Source: Sipunculus nudus
Lineage: Eukaryota > Annelida > Sipuncula > Golfingiida > Sipunculidae
Assembly: GCA_026874595.1 (NCBI GenBank)
Contig: CM049308.1
Span: forward strand, 76,123,124-76,187,123
Direction: 5' to 3'
Length of the DNA stretch: 64,000 bases
In this document: positions 47,599-62,069 of the stretch, piece by piece
How the letters are laid out: the number at the start of each line of letters is the position of its first letter
Position numbering within the stretch: the stretch's first letter is position 1
Translations under genes and position numbers: made by a program
The notes under the pieces: generated by a model
What the model was told of the DNA's origin: nothing
Database searches by the model: none
What the model saw: only the letters and a program-made list of their open reading frames with translations

Positions 47599-47988
47599 AC
47601 TCAATTACCACTCAATTACTCATTTCAAATGTTCTTTTTTTTTTTGACATGATTTAGTAGCTGATGGCTACATGAATTCACCTTTTTTCATTGCTATTTA
47701 AAGTTTCAAAGACTCCATTGTTTAGACCAGCCTACAGACCATTTCCTTCCTCCTGTAAAAATACCACTACTAATACTCAGACTAAATGCATTTAGTCAAG
47801 TGTAGTCTGAGTGCAGACTAACCACACAAGAAAGGTCATCAAAGCGTGTTACTGACCACTCATGACTTATCACCAGTACAGTCTGATATGCACTGATAGA
47901 CAGGTATTTCAAATACCACCGTCAGCTAGACATACAAACACATATCACACACACTGTGGTACCCAGGCTGAATGCTAAAACGGTGTAG

Positions 47989-48039
47989 TACAATCATGCC
48001 TGGCGGTGCTTTTTTGAATGACAACCCCCCCCCCCCCCC
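47989..48039 (+). repeat. 48-bp dispersed repeat ending in C15, copy 2
   Basis: It has the same order and orientation as 47543-47598 with two substitutions before the C run. The pair is 446 bp apart, and the DNA before and after the two copies is unrelated. Confidence 0.9.
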
Positions 48040-51000
48040 AAGAAAGCATGACTGCTCAATCCCAGCCATATATACAAGACTACCAGGAGTTATAAAAGTC
48101 AGGGTCTTTGGCACTCATGTTTGAGCTTATAATTCAAATAAAAAGTATGCTATTTATCTGAATATATCATGTACAGTACAACCACTTCCACTGATTACCG
48201 TACCACAAATGGTTGATATAGTCACAGGTTAAAATGCAAATATGATGTATAATACCACGGTTAAAAAAAAACCTCCAGTTATTCTGCTCAACATGGATCT
48301 GATCATTTAGTGGTCTAGAGTTTGGAGAGCAGGGGAAAATGTATGTGATTATACTGGTGGCAATACTCAGATTGTTGGCTCAATATCACTACAAAACTTA
48401 TGACATCATCAGTGTGAGCATTAAGATATCCAGGAGAAGTGATAATACTCAGTTAAAGACTCCAGGATAATTAACCAAGTCTCATGTAATGGTCTTATTT
48501 GAGCCCCAACAAAGTGCGTTTTGGCACAAGGATCACATATGGAGGTCTTGCTATTCCTTAAGTTACTTCAAGTTCATTTTCAACACCTGGTTCCCAAGGT
48601 CTCTGGCATACCTATATGTAAAGATAACCAAATCATGACTTGCATATATTTGAAGGTGCAATGTTTTGTTTTGGCTATAGAATCTTCAGTGTTTCAAGCT
48701 ATAAAGAGATGCACTACAGTATTTTTTATTACGTTAGTGAAAGCTATGGGAATAATATTGATATACAGTGAATGTTAATGTGTAAAACCATGGGTCTAAA
48801 TGATCATTACTGAGGCACATCATGTAAAATCAAATGCTGATGCCTTTAAATCATATTGACCATTAAAATGTGCTCTGAAACATTTGTACAGGTGGAAAAA
48901 AATAGAAGGATATTCAAATAACCAATCCAGATTAGGAATTTACCAAAACATCCATTAATTCTGGCGTTAATGCATTATAAAATTTTTGCTGATAAAATGA
49001 TTGACCCATTGTAAGCTTTATAGATCTGCCAACTTGGCAGAAATCTCTTTATACTGAAGGACCTCTGGCAGAGGCACAGATACTGCCTCCTGAAGCAGAG
49101 AACATGATCAGATAATCCAGAGGAATGAACTCTAGGCCCGGGCCCTGGTGTCAATGACAGTACCTTCTATTTATTATCCACAGCTATGCCCGCTGATGTG
49201 TACATGTAAGTGTACTCATCACCACCCTGAAGGTTTTCACTATTTTTTCAAGGTCTCCTTGCACAGCAGTGCAAAACTTTGGCAGCAAAAAAAAAAACAC
49301 TCAACAATAGACGACTTGGTAAACTATGTGGCTACAGGACTTGTAGGTGACAGCTGGCTAAAAACCAAAATTTTTGTTCTGAATTATTTTTTTGTATCAC
49401 TTACAAGCAATGAATGATAATAAAGGTCTTGGCCACATCAAATCAGTAGGCATAGTACATTGTCTCCTTTGTCACTGCTTACATCTGATATTTTTTTGCT
49501 AAGAAACAGATTGCACTTGAAGACTAAATAATTTAGCAATATCTATTTCATGGGTTGTTTAGTTAATGTAATGGTTTGCAAAGCAATAAACATGAATTTT
49601 GAAAGGCAATCCAAACAAGTTATATGGGATCAAAATCAATTCTAAAATTTGTCAAATCTTAAAATGTCAAGACTAATCATTTAACAAGTTTTAAACCTAT
49701 GTTTTTGTGTGTGTACATACATGTAATACAAGAAGACAACTAACTAAACAAATGACTGAACTAACGAGCAGCCACAGACCTGATAACTCGTTATTATTCT
49801 ATCAAACCTGTGAGGTTTTTCCCACTGCCTTCCATTATAAATAGCCAGCATCATCAGTGATATGTTGTACTTGAGATGCGTTACATATTACAGATGCTTT
49901 GCCCACAAAAAATGAAGTCCTACTGGAATGTTACCACTGCAGAAAAACCTGTGTCAACAAAACAGGTGACTAATTGGGCACAAGCAAAGATCTGTATTAA
50001 CCCATTTGTTCTTTCGCTGAAGTGCTTTCAATGTAGTAAAATTGTTATTTACTCAGATAAAATCAACAGCGTCTCTGATAATAGACAGATCTATATAACA
50101 TGGATAAACGTATAATTTTTTTTAACTGATAAGGAGTCTGTATGTATGTATATATAAGATGGATTTTTATTAGAATATATTATATAGTTTTTTATATTCA
50201 TTTTGTTTTATATTGTATTCATTTGTTTCAAAATTTGTCCACTGAGATTCTACAATTTGAACAGATTTTATGTTATATTTAATATGCATTTGGAATCCAC
50301 AACCCAAAAACAGTATTTATCATGCCAAAATCCATACTGTGTTGATGCTGCTCATAAACACTTGAACATTCTTGTCACTAATTTTAATTCAGACATTATA
50401 CGAGAAATTTCACATTGTGGCATTTCTTTAAAGTCTGTACCTCAAAGCAAAAGCTGCATATGCTGTTAACTCCAGATGTATACATACAAAAAGTAATAAT
50501 ACTCCTTTAGTGCACTACAGTGTATGGTGTGTCTAAACGTAAGGCCACCCTCACAGGCCCAGAGATGAAATGCAGCCTGGTGCATGCTTGGGCATAATCT
50601 CTGCCAAAAAACTCAGTGGAAGTGCTGTGACTTTTCCAGGCTGGATATGCCCATTTACCTATCCAGGCAGTAAAACCACACTGATTATGGCTATGATATA
50701 TACAGCAGCAAAGTTTAGAGGGTCAAGCTACCCAGTGGGATGCTGAGTGCTGTGATTAGTGACTGGGATGTGTACTGAGATCTACTCCCTTAAGTATTGA
50801 GTATAGGTGCCTTCAGCAGTGTAGGCTTACTCATACCCTACATGGGACCTGGTTCTTATTAACATCTCAGGGATTTTCACCTGAGGGGTTACAACCCCAC
50901 CCCACAGTTCTCTTAATTACACACACCAACTGGTGTCCAGCTGGATTAATTAACAGCCTCTAGGTTCCAAGCAATTAAACACATATTAAAGAAACTTAAT

Positions 51001-52825
51001 GGCCCTTAAGTAAGTATTATTCATATCATGTTCTTGTGAGCCTGAGCTTCCCTGGCTTCAGGGAAGATTCCATTTGGGTCTAGCCATGTTTGGCAAGTGG
51101 GTAACGCAATACTGCATGCTCAGTGCTCCTTCAGCTATATGTTGCTGGGCAACAAGAAGCATCCATTTTCACAAGGGGTGTGCTGGGCAGGAACAAACCT
51201 CATAGGTATCTTTTACACAGATCTTATCAACATCAAGTTTTTAACTATACAGGGAGTTCAAATATACAACATAGCAGTCTAGTAAAAAAGTCGAAGCAAA
51301 CCAGAAATCATCTTGTATACTCCGATCATATCACTGGATATTTCTCAAATTCTTACAGTGCTACCCACAGCAAATGCTCTGAGCCCCAGTATATATAGTA
51401 CAGACACAGAGAGCCAGACCGCAACTTTGGTTACCTATGATTGGAGTTGCTGAATAACATTCACACAGACCCGACACAGATCAGGTCTTCAGCCTCATTG
51501 GTACGCCAGTCACTCAAAACAGGTATATATCTCAGGTGTATGTACCTGAAGGTGAAATGCTAGAACGAGCTACTTGCATCTTACGCAGCACCTAGACACT
51601 GCCAGATTCAGTCATGTCAGACACATAAATATTTATATATAATCCAATCAAGACTGCTCAAATATCTGTTGGTGATTATAGGAAAACTGTTGGCAACTTG
51701 TGATTTATGGAAAAAATTCCAGACATTGTATATCTTGAATATGTACACAAAAAAGTATTATTACACAATGTTTGACATAAAAGGTAAAGATAATTTGATT
51801 TACAGTAGCATAGAGTTTTGCCCACAAATACAGAAAAATATCTGGAACTATGTTAAAGTATATCACCTGAACTGACCACCCATTAACCAGTTCCTGACAA
51901 TTTTTTGTCCAGTTTTTATGAAGGCCAACAAAGTTTGGAAAACAAAACAAGTTCACTGACAATGATAGAATCATTCGAGTGTCAGATTAAGTGTGGTAAA
52001 TTCTTATGTACAGCAAACCACCTGCATTTAAAATTATAACCATAATTCTATAAATATTTGACGTATGCTATGATGATGATAACAGACTGATCATAAAAAG
52101 GTAAAAACTTAGGTTGGGTCAAACTTATATTTCAAATGGAGATGGGAAAGAGAAACTTTTATAAACTTTTGCCATCTGTATTCCACAGTTGATTAAGATG
52201 GAACTGTGGACTGGCTTTTAATATTTGTTTCACAGTAATATTAATAAACTTGCAACAAACTGATTTATTTTTATATGTACACGCTGTCACTGTTGTATTT
52301 ACATTCATTGGATGAATTAGATATATGGAAGTTCAAATCACTACTATAAAGTATATTCCTGACAAGCCAAGACTGTGCATAACACAGGTAAGCTTGACAC
52401 ACCTGGCTGAACCAATTAAGGATTGGTTTCAAACCACAGGTGTGTCCTCTGGCGGAAAGACTTACAGCAGTGGAGGGTGTTTTGTGGCAGGCTTTGATGA
52501 CACAATAACTTGTAAATTGTTCGTTTCTCATGAGTGCACAAGTAGGTCATTTGGGTCAGTGGTCAGAAGCTGTGCAGAAGAGGGGGTGTGGTGAAAGAAC
52601 TAAACACATTTTTTCAGGTGTTACATCTGGGACGTTATCACATATACTTTGGTGGGATCGTTTATTACTGGAAGTTTTATTGAAAATAAAAGTAGGACGG
52701 GGCGATGGGATGGAGTTTGGGCGATGGGAGCTTTAAAGGAGAGCTAGAACATACAAAATGGTAGGCAGTGAACACGAAAATAGAACCGGGAAAGCAACTC
52801 TGGTGAAGAATGCAAGCAATCTGAC
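48040..52825. other. AT-rich intronic stretch next to the actinin first exon
   Basis: No further exon, mobile element or tandem array was recognised. The frames present are short and unlike known families. Confidence 0.45.
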
Positions 52826-52936
52826 CTTGCGTTGCTGTCTTTCCCAAGCAGGATCCAAGAGTCCCTCGCGATCCCACTCCTCCTCCTGTTCCATATACTC
52901 GTCGTCCATGACGTATTGGTAACCGTCCTGATCCAT
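52826..52936 (-). CDS. ACTN: Alpha-actinin, first coding exon (partial gene)
   Basis: Alpha-actinin is an antiparallel homodimeric actin cross-linker of muscle Z-discs/dense bodies and of stress fibres and adhesion sites. Its usual order is two calponin-homology domains, four spectrin repeats and EF hands. The exon encodes 37 residues from an ATG at 52936. It has an acidic variable head (MDQDGYQYVMDDEYMEQ) followed by the family-diagnostic block EEEWDREGLLDPAWERQQRK, which in known alpha-actinins comes directly before the first CH domain. It ends in codon AAG followed by GTCAGA, a phase-0 donor with intron GT at 52825-52824. In my recollection vertebrate ACTN genes also break here. The start context is good (A at -3, G at +4). 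If read through, the frame continues into non-homologous residues and stops at 52733, as expected for intron. The rest of the gene must lie at lower coordinates; its exon 2 was not found in this window. The symbol is by family; invertebrates usually have one Actn gene. Confidence 0.93.
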
Positions 52937-53250
52937 ACTTGCCGGCCTCTCTCAGGGGTTTGCAGCTAAGATAATGCGCCTGTAGCGGCCAAGTTGGTCT
53001 CTGCGACAGGGTCTTGGCTCTCGAAATCCTGTTTCAAGTACACCCACCCGCCGGAGTGAGAGGTCGGTTGTCACGTGACTCAACCGGCTACAATCGTTAG
53101 TTTCCGGAACCGGGTCAGAGGTCATGCACGTGTTTCGTGTTTTTATTTATTCTCAGGGGTGTCACAAGTAAAATAAACTCCTGCGTTTGTGGCTTCCCCT
53201 GGCCGTTGCTGTCCGTGTTTTTACCAGTATTTTAAATGTATATCAAGTTT
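52937..53250 (-). promoter_or_regulatory. Probable alpha-actinin 5' UTR and promoter region
   Basis: This stretch lies directly upstream of the actinin ATG and is clearly richer in CpG than the surrounding AT-rich DNA. It contains a perfect palindromic E-box GTCACGTGAC at 53070-53079, a second CACGTG at 53127-53132, and an ETS-like TTCCGGAA at about 53102-53109. No TATA box is obvious, which fits a CpG-type promoter. The transcription start and any untranslated upstream exon cannot be fixed from sequence alone. Promoter function is inferred from position and composition. Confidence 0.55.
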
Positions 53251-53540
53251 ATACGGAGTTTAGTAGAAACAGACCAGATATACGAAATGGTCAATTTTTA
53301 TTTTATTTCCTGCAGCTTCCGGGGTCACTAAGGACATGCTGAGTGCAGTTATTGTGACATCGTCATGGAATGACGGTAATAGGAAATGGGCGGACCTTTT
53401 GACATTTTATTATACGCAACCACCCTTAAATATTATCCATCCACTGTGTTCCGGCAAACAAAAAAAAGCAATAATAACATAACTCATGGTTGTCATTTTT
53501 TTCTTCAATTTAATAAACTGAAGGGACCTTTAACCAGAGG
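53251..53540. other. Upstream flank of the actinin promoter
   Basis: No feature was recognised. CpG frequency falls off compared with 52937-53250. Confidence 0.45.
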
Positions 53541-53569
53541 ACACACACACACACACACCATCACACACA

Positions 53570-53625
<56 letters not shown>
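53541..53625 (+). repeat. Compound (CA)n(TA)n microsatellite
   Basis: An imperfect CA run (53541-53600) passes into TA (53601-53625). Confidence 0.96.
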
Positions 53626-55084
53626 ACGGAGCGGCGCAAACTGCCGCTTATTTCTGCTATGACCTCTTACGCTGATGAGGAGTATTCGTTTACAGCGTCT
53701 TTAAGGCTATTAAGGTCATGGCCCCGATGGTCAAATCTGCAGCGACCCAGTACGTGTTACGTCACAGAGGTCATTTGATTATGAATCATACTTCATATGT
53801 AATGTGAAAGCGGTCACTAACCTGGTGCGCATGTAGACACGGGAGAGGGAATAAACTGACTGATAAGAATTATTTCATTTTGCAGCTTGAACTCGATTGC
53901 ATGTGTTAACATATGTGGGTGGTTTCATTTTCCCGCTCGATGAAACTGCAGAATCATCTGTACATGCATGACGTCGATGTACATCTATGATGTATATTGT
54001 GCAAAAATTCGTTGTCGGGGAAATTAAATTTTCTTGTACGCTAAAGGTACATATTCATGTACATAAACATGTACATAAAGATACAGATATACATCAGGGT
54101 TTCTATAAAATAATCTTAATTTATTAAATAATTAATAAAAATGAGAAAAAAAACTTGTGTAATTTTTATACATGATGTAACACATTTATTCCCAGCTGAA
54201 AAAGTATACTGAATAATGAATTTGTTTCACTGTAGCTTATTGATAGCACTTTGTACATCCTTGTTCAGGGCTGTAAATAATACAGATCACATTGTTTCCC
54301 TTTTTTCATCTATCGCTTCATATTCAGGAAATTGTTTTGTAAACAACCGGGTTAAACAAAACAACAAATCTGGCGGCCCAGAATCAGAGACTCTTTTGTG
54401 CGTTGTATAGTGCTGTCACCTATCCAGAAACTTAGAAACTAATTCAACGCATCCAGTGATTATGGTTTCCCACAGCAGTGAATAAGAGTGTTGTTGTCAG
54501 ACGGGAGGTTCATTCAGACTTTTCTGTTCCAATTCAGTAAACTTTAATTAAACTTCTAGTCAAATTCAGTCAAGTTAATTGTTTTGGAGGAAATGTAAAG
54601 TCTGATTCAATTTAAATTTCGAATAACTTGAGTCCAATTAATCTCACAATTAAAAAAGTTCAAAACTAAAAATGTTGAAATAAGTTTTATAACAAGGATA
54701 TTTTGAGAACAACGATGAACAATTCTTTAAGATATGAGAGGGATCGGACATTTGTTTATCAGTTCAGGTATATTCTTATTCAAATTCAATTTATATAATT
54801 TCCAATTGGTTCCAATTGGATTCCATTTCAATTCAGAATTGACCCAAGGCTAGTTTCTTTAACTCCGGTTTGCTTTAACATGTGAGGAAAACATATACGT
54901 AATCGCTAGGAGTAAGTTGTAAGTGTTAAATTATTTATTTAAGTTTTAACTTTGGGGCCATTTTTTTAACACTAAATTGCGATGTGCAGATGTTCACCTC
55001 TACGATCCCAATGGCAGCACCATTTCCCGCGCAAGGGATATTACCAGAGATTAATAGATTATGGTCTACAATTTATTCTTACAA
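53626..55084. other. AT-rich intergenic stretch
   Basis: A CpG-enriched part (53626-54020) is followed by AT-rich DNA. The segment 54500-54850 is rich in AATTC/CCAATTGG-like short inverted motifs. No gene was recognised. Confidence 0.45.
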
Positions 55085-55086
55085 GG

Positions 55087-57052
<1,966 letters not shown>

Positions 57053-58009
57053 AGAGGTGCGGACCGGACCGCTTGGACCTGCCAGTCCACAATTTTGAGC
57101 TGGACTGGACCGGACCGGACCGCCAACACAAAATACCGGACCGTTTATTTCTGGACCGGACCAGACCGCTCTACCTAATGTTTAATGCTAAACAAATCGT
57201 CTTATGAGCAAGGGGTAATTGACCTTTAAGAGAAAGACTCATTTGCTACGTAAAATGTATTTAAAGCAACTGCGTCTGCAAATGTATAACTATATACGTG
57301 TAGTATTTTATATTATTTTCTCTGTGTAACAGTAAAGGGTCATTATTTGTTAATAACTTATGACTGAAGTGACATGTTCAGCATTAGATCATTGTCTCCA
57401 GCTGTGTTGCACAAAGCAACTCTGTATCACTCTGTATCCCAGTATAAAAAGACCAATTTTTTTATACATTGAATACATTAAATATTCTCTATATACTAAT
57501 TAATTAATATTATATTGATAATTTCTCTATATCAAATCGTTCTTAAACAGCTAGTGTTATTCCGCATCCATTCCCGCCCAGCAAATTCTTTTAATCAGCT
57601 CACCCCGCCCTGCACAATTTGGTTTATATTTTAACCACCATGCCCCACCCAGTAAAACAAAATATTCCACTGTTTTTAATCTTTTTGCTTTGATTGTGAT
57701 TTTAAATTCTTCATTGAAAATCAAACTCAGATCTTGCGATTCAAGTAAAGATTATAAAATTTCTTTTATTGTACGTTTTGCTGTGTATGTGTATGTCATA
57801 TTCGGGTTTAGTTAAATAGTTGAACAAATATATGAAATGAAAAAATATGAAGAACAAACGCAGACTAAAAGGAAAATTAATTATATTTTAATTTTATTGA
57901 TATTTCAATAAATGGACTGGACCGCTTGGACTGGACCATTTACTTGACCGGACCACCTACAACTGGACCGAACCAGGACCAGGCCGTTTATGTGAAGGAC
58001 CGCACCTCT
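57053..58009. mobile_element. Non-autonomous hAT-like MITE with GGACCG-rich subterminal regions
   Basis: The inverted ends AGAGGTGCGG (57053-57062) and CCGCACCTCT (58000-58009) bound 957 bp of AT-rich, non-coding DNA. Next to both ends are dense GGACCG/GGACT repeats. The phrase GGACCGCTTGGAC occurs near both ends in the same orientation (about 57066 and 57917). No matching 8-bp duplication is visible outside the ends, so the element is old or its true tips are 1-2 bp further out. The hAT assignment rests on the AGAGGTG-type tip and on subterminal repeats. Confidence 0.6.
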
Positions 58010-58071
58010 AAATGTTATCGTTATAGTAATAGAAGCCTATTAATAGCACTGAATGAAAGTATGTTGTAATA

Positions 58072-60386
58072 AAGCCTACAGGCCTAATGCGAACCTGTGC
58101 AATGGGATATACAGAAGTTTTAATGCTTAAAAAATAACATGCTTGACCAATATTTGAAAAGTACTTGATTAATTTTCAATTACATGTGTGACATGCACAT
58201 GTACAATGTAGGTACTAAACATTTAAAAATAAAGTTCAAGCACCAGTTATAAAAACGTCCTTCCAGAAATACTGGCATGGATGTACATAACAGAAAAATG
58301 ATAATAGGTGCCGCTACCTGTCTTGTGTATGAGAAAGTCATTAAAGATGTATGGACATGTAAAATTCCAGGCATATACTTCAAATCACTCTTGAGCTATA
58401 TGCACAGATGAATGAAACCTAAAACAGTTATTGGTGGCGTCACAAACAAAGCTGGGATGTATAAATATGCCAAATTTCTAGCTGATATGTCAAATATCTC
58501 ATAAGAAAAAAGCAGGGATATACACTACAAACATTTCTGTAGGTGGCGCCAGCAGGCTTGTATATGACGAAGCTATCCGAGATGTGGAGGTATGCGCACT
58601 TTCAGGATGATATATCAAATCCCTCATGAGAAATCAGTAGGGACATACAATAGGCAAAAAATATATTAGATGGCGACACCAGTCTTGTGTACGAGAAAGC
58701 CGCCAAAGGCGCATGGGCAAGTCAAAATGTCAGACCGATACATCAAACTTCTCTTGAGTCAGGTGCACTGGGCTGACCAAGCTCAGATGAGGCAGACAGT
58801 TGCCCCGAGTGTACCGGAACAAGTTGCTAGCTGCAGCTATTGCACTGTGTGAACTCTTGACCTGTACATCGATGCACTGATTGAACTCTTGACCTGTTGC
58901 ATAATATGATACAGCGGGCAGGTTGCCAAAACTATAAATAGATCCAATGACAATTTGGCCTGTTGCCAAATCTGAAATAATTGGCAGTCTGCCAAGCTAT
59001 TTACAGATACAGACACAGTCTTGGCCTGTTTGTAAAGCCGTTTACACATACTGAAAAACTTTGGCTACATTTTTTTTCAAGATGATATATTCATAAGATT
59101 GTTTTATCAAAATGTTAAGTATAATAAAAGATGTCGATCTTTCATCGTTAAAGGTCCAATGATTATGCAAAAAAATCATATTAGTAAACTGGAACAAAAG
59201 CCTCCTATGAATCATTTTTGTGCAATGTTTCATCGTTAAAGGTCCAATGATTATGCCAAAAAATCATATAAGTAAACTTGAACAAAAGTCTCCTACAAAT
59301 CACATTTGTGGAATGTTACAGGAGTTGAAACAATTGCTTTGCAGAAGAAGAACTTTGCAGCCCTCAGTTTGAAATAGGCTTACTAATGGACACAAGAATA
59401 AATTCAGCTCTCTTTGACTCTGCCAAAAATCAACGAACGGCATCTATTCTTATACAATTAAAAGAACTCTACCCAAGGATAGTTCTCGTAAAAAATTAAA
59501 TGATTCGGCTGAAGTTTCATCATAAAACATTTTAAGGCTGAAAGAGACTAAATTATGATGTTTTAACCAATAAAAAAGGGTCGAAGTAGGTGGCGCCACA
59601 AAAACTGCAATTTCAAATATGAGTCAAGTGACCAACATTTGCACAAGACCTGGTGATGCCAGCTCCATTTGTTTCTGAGATTATGTTATTATAATTACCG
59701 TTCTCGGCCAAATGCCCAAGTTCAAATTCCTGTTACCCGGCCAAAATTCATCAAACTCACACCCTTTTGAACAAACTGAAGAGAGCTCATCTCTGGGATA
59801 AATTCTGTGAATTATTGAACAATTTGGCTGAATGATTTCAGAGAAGATTTTCAAAGTTTTTTTATTTTTAGCTTTTCCCACGTAAAATGTAAGTTAATGC
59901 GGGTGGCGCCACGAAAAGCTCGCTCCAAAAACATTTGATGAGATCGTTGCAGATGGCGCCATCAACACCTAAATTTCATATAGGAGTCATGTGACCAACT
60001 TTTGCATAAAATTTGGTGATTATAGCTCTAGTCGTTTCAGATATTGTAATTTTAGTATCCATTTATGGCCAAGTGAGAAAGTTAAGCTTCTTGTATGTGT
60101 CGGCCAAAATTCACCGAACTTGTTATATTCGAACAATTTTGAGATTGTTTCAGAGATTATTCCCTTGAAATATTGAACAATTTGACTGGACGGTTCGGAG
60201 TAGATTTAAAGTTTTTTTTTTGCCTTTTCCCTATACAATCTAAGTAAATGCAGATAGAAAAAAAAATTTTGTCTGATTTTATGCATAAAATTTGGTGATG
60301 CTAGCTCCTGCCGTTTTTGAGATGGTATGGGTAAACGGAAGGACGACGCCACACAATAGCATAAGCTCACAGGTTCGCTATTAATA
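58072..60386 (+). mobile_element. GGTGGCGCC-module element, copy A
   Basis: The start CTACAGGCCTAATGCG leads into GCGAACCTGTG (58089-58099). The end CACAGGTTCGC (60368-60378) is its exact reverse complement and lies inside a terminal stem AATAGC...GCTATT. ACAGG...CCTGT forms a small 5' hairpin. Internally it has GGTGGCGCCA or GGTGGCGACA phrases near 58548, 58671, 59589, 59904 and 59952, and two to three copies of a 280-360-bp module beginning near 59640, 59998 and 60278 (AAAATTTGGTGATGCTAGCTCC). It is non-coding. Copy B from 61490 is colinear with it. Confidence 0.7.
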
Positions 60387-61489
60387 ATTGTAACAGATAG
60401 ATTTTGAAGTAAAAGCAAAAGTCATCAGTAATAGAAGCCATGTAATAGGAACCCCATTCTTCATTCTTTATCAAGTTTCTTTCTAACTTAAAATTGAATT
60501 CAATTAAACATTTTAAATTTGATTTTTATCAAGAAACATTGCTTGGGGAAAACTGGTCTTGATATATTTTCATGTAGTTTGATATTAGCCCATTAAAAAG
60601 TGGTTTTCTCTTACTTGTTGCTTAAAATCATGTAACTTTTATTTAAAAACAAGGGACCCATGAGTCACTTTGCTCAGCTGAAGTTGACCTTGAAGGTAAA
60701 AATCTAAAAAAAATATCAAATGGAGATAAAGTGTAAGAGGAAGAGGTAATAAAGGCCATGGTCTGATGGTTGGTTTATATGATTGGTTTGTATTGATGAG
60801 CAAGAAATTGAATTGTTGCAAATAATATTTTGTGACCTGACCATGTGTTTCCTAATGCTGAAACTGAAGTAAGAGCAGTTTGTGAACAAATGATCTGTAC
60901 TATTACCATGATCATTAGTTGGCTTTTTGATTAACTGTTGACATTTCAGTATTTTACACATTTGTTCAAGTGAATCTATTTTTTTTGTATAATATATATT
61001 ATTAAATATATATGTATTTTTTTAAATGAAATGTATACAGTTGAAATATAACTAATTAACAACATAAAACAGGGCAAACAAAGCCTGATCTCAAATTCTG
61101 CTGAGGCAGGAAAATAATAAACAAATGTTTGTATTAAATCCTCATTTTTTTATCACATCATTTTTTTTTAAATTTAAGTTTATATTTCTATAAATTTCCA
61201 ATATAACATATATATCTGAATATAAAAGTTGATTCATAATTCTCAATTGAATCATCATAAATCTCAATCTTGTCATATAACACCACATCATGCATACAAA
61301 TGTTAATTTATTTTTTACCACAAAAATTTATCTTTTTAATCTGCAAAACAATAAATATCTAAAAATAATACTTGATTTAGATTTCACAATTTTTTAATTG
61401 CGTCTTTATTTATCAATACTGTGCTTCATATTTTATAAATTTAAGCATACTGATGGGTTCAATTATAAAGATTGATTTCTTTAACAAGG
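60387..61489. other. AT-rich spacer between the two module elements
   Basis: There is no gene. At 60648-60690, ACAAGGGACCCATGAGTCAC followed by TTTGCTCAGCTGAAG resembles the start of another mollusc repeat family (a guess from memory). Confidence 0.4.
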
Positions 61490-62069
61490 TCTACAGGCCT
61501 AATGCGAACCTGTGCATATGGAAATACACCAGGTATAATGCTTCAATGCTGGACCATAACTTCTCATGTATATGAACAATGCAAGTACTAAACATTTTGA
61601 ATAAGACACAATTACACAAACATCACTGCTTGGCATTGGTGCACACAGCACAAAATGATTAAAGCTGGCACCACCAGTTTTGTATACAACAAAGCTATCA
61701 GAGATATAAACATCTGATATATCAAACCCCTCCTAAGAAATAAGCAGGGACACACACTATGCAAAAATGATTGTAGGTGGCACCACCAGTCTTGTTTACG
61801 ACAAAGCCATTCGATATGTATAAATATGCCAATTTCAGGCTGATATATCAAATTCCTCTGTAGAAATAAGCAGGCGCATACACTGTGCAAAAGTCACTGT
61901 AGGTGGCGACACCTGTCTTGTGAACGAGAAAGCAAGGAAAGACACATAAACAGGTCAAAATATCAGGCCAATACATCAAACTTACCTTCAGTCTGATGCA
62001 CGGGGCTGACCAGGCTTAGGTGAGAAAGGCAGTTGCCCCGAGTGAACTGTGACAAATTGCTGCCTCTGG

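Larger units (their letters stand above)
1..52825 (-). other. Putative first intron of alpha-actinin (runs past window start)
   Basis: The donor at 52825 opens an intron whose acceptor was not found. I looked on the minus strand for codons of the conserved block that follows the first exon (TFTAWCNSHLRK, expected at the start of exon 2) and saw none down to position 1. The intron would therefore be at least 52.8 kb. It is filled with transposon-derived and tandem repeats listed separately. Possible genes nested on the opposite strand are also listed separately. A missed short exon cannot be excluded. Confidence 0.5.

Noticed and set aside
47472-47657. Frame with a proline run
   Set aside because: The prolines come from the C20 tract.
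53386-53778. 130-codon plus-strand frame, the longest in the window
   Set aside because: Its middle is translated (CA)n(TA)n microsatellite (His-Thr and Tyr-Ile runs); the frame is open only because the repeat lacks stops.
58730-58969. 79-codon minus-strand frame
   Set aside because: It lies wholly inside repeat copy A, and the equivalent part of copy B is not kept open in the same way, so it is not a maintained gene.
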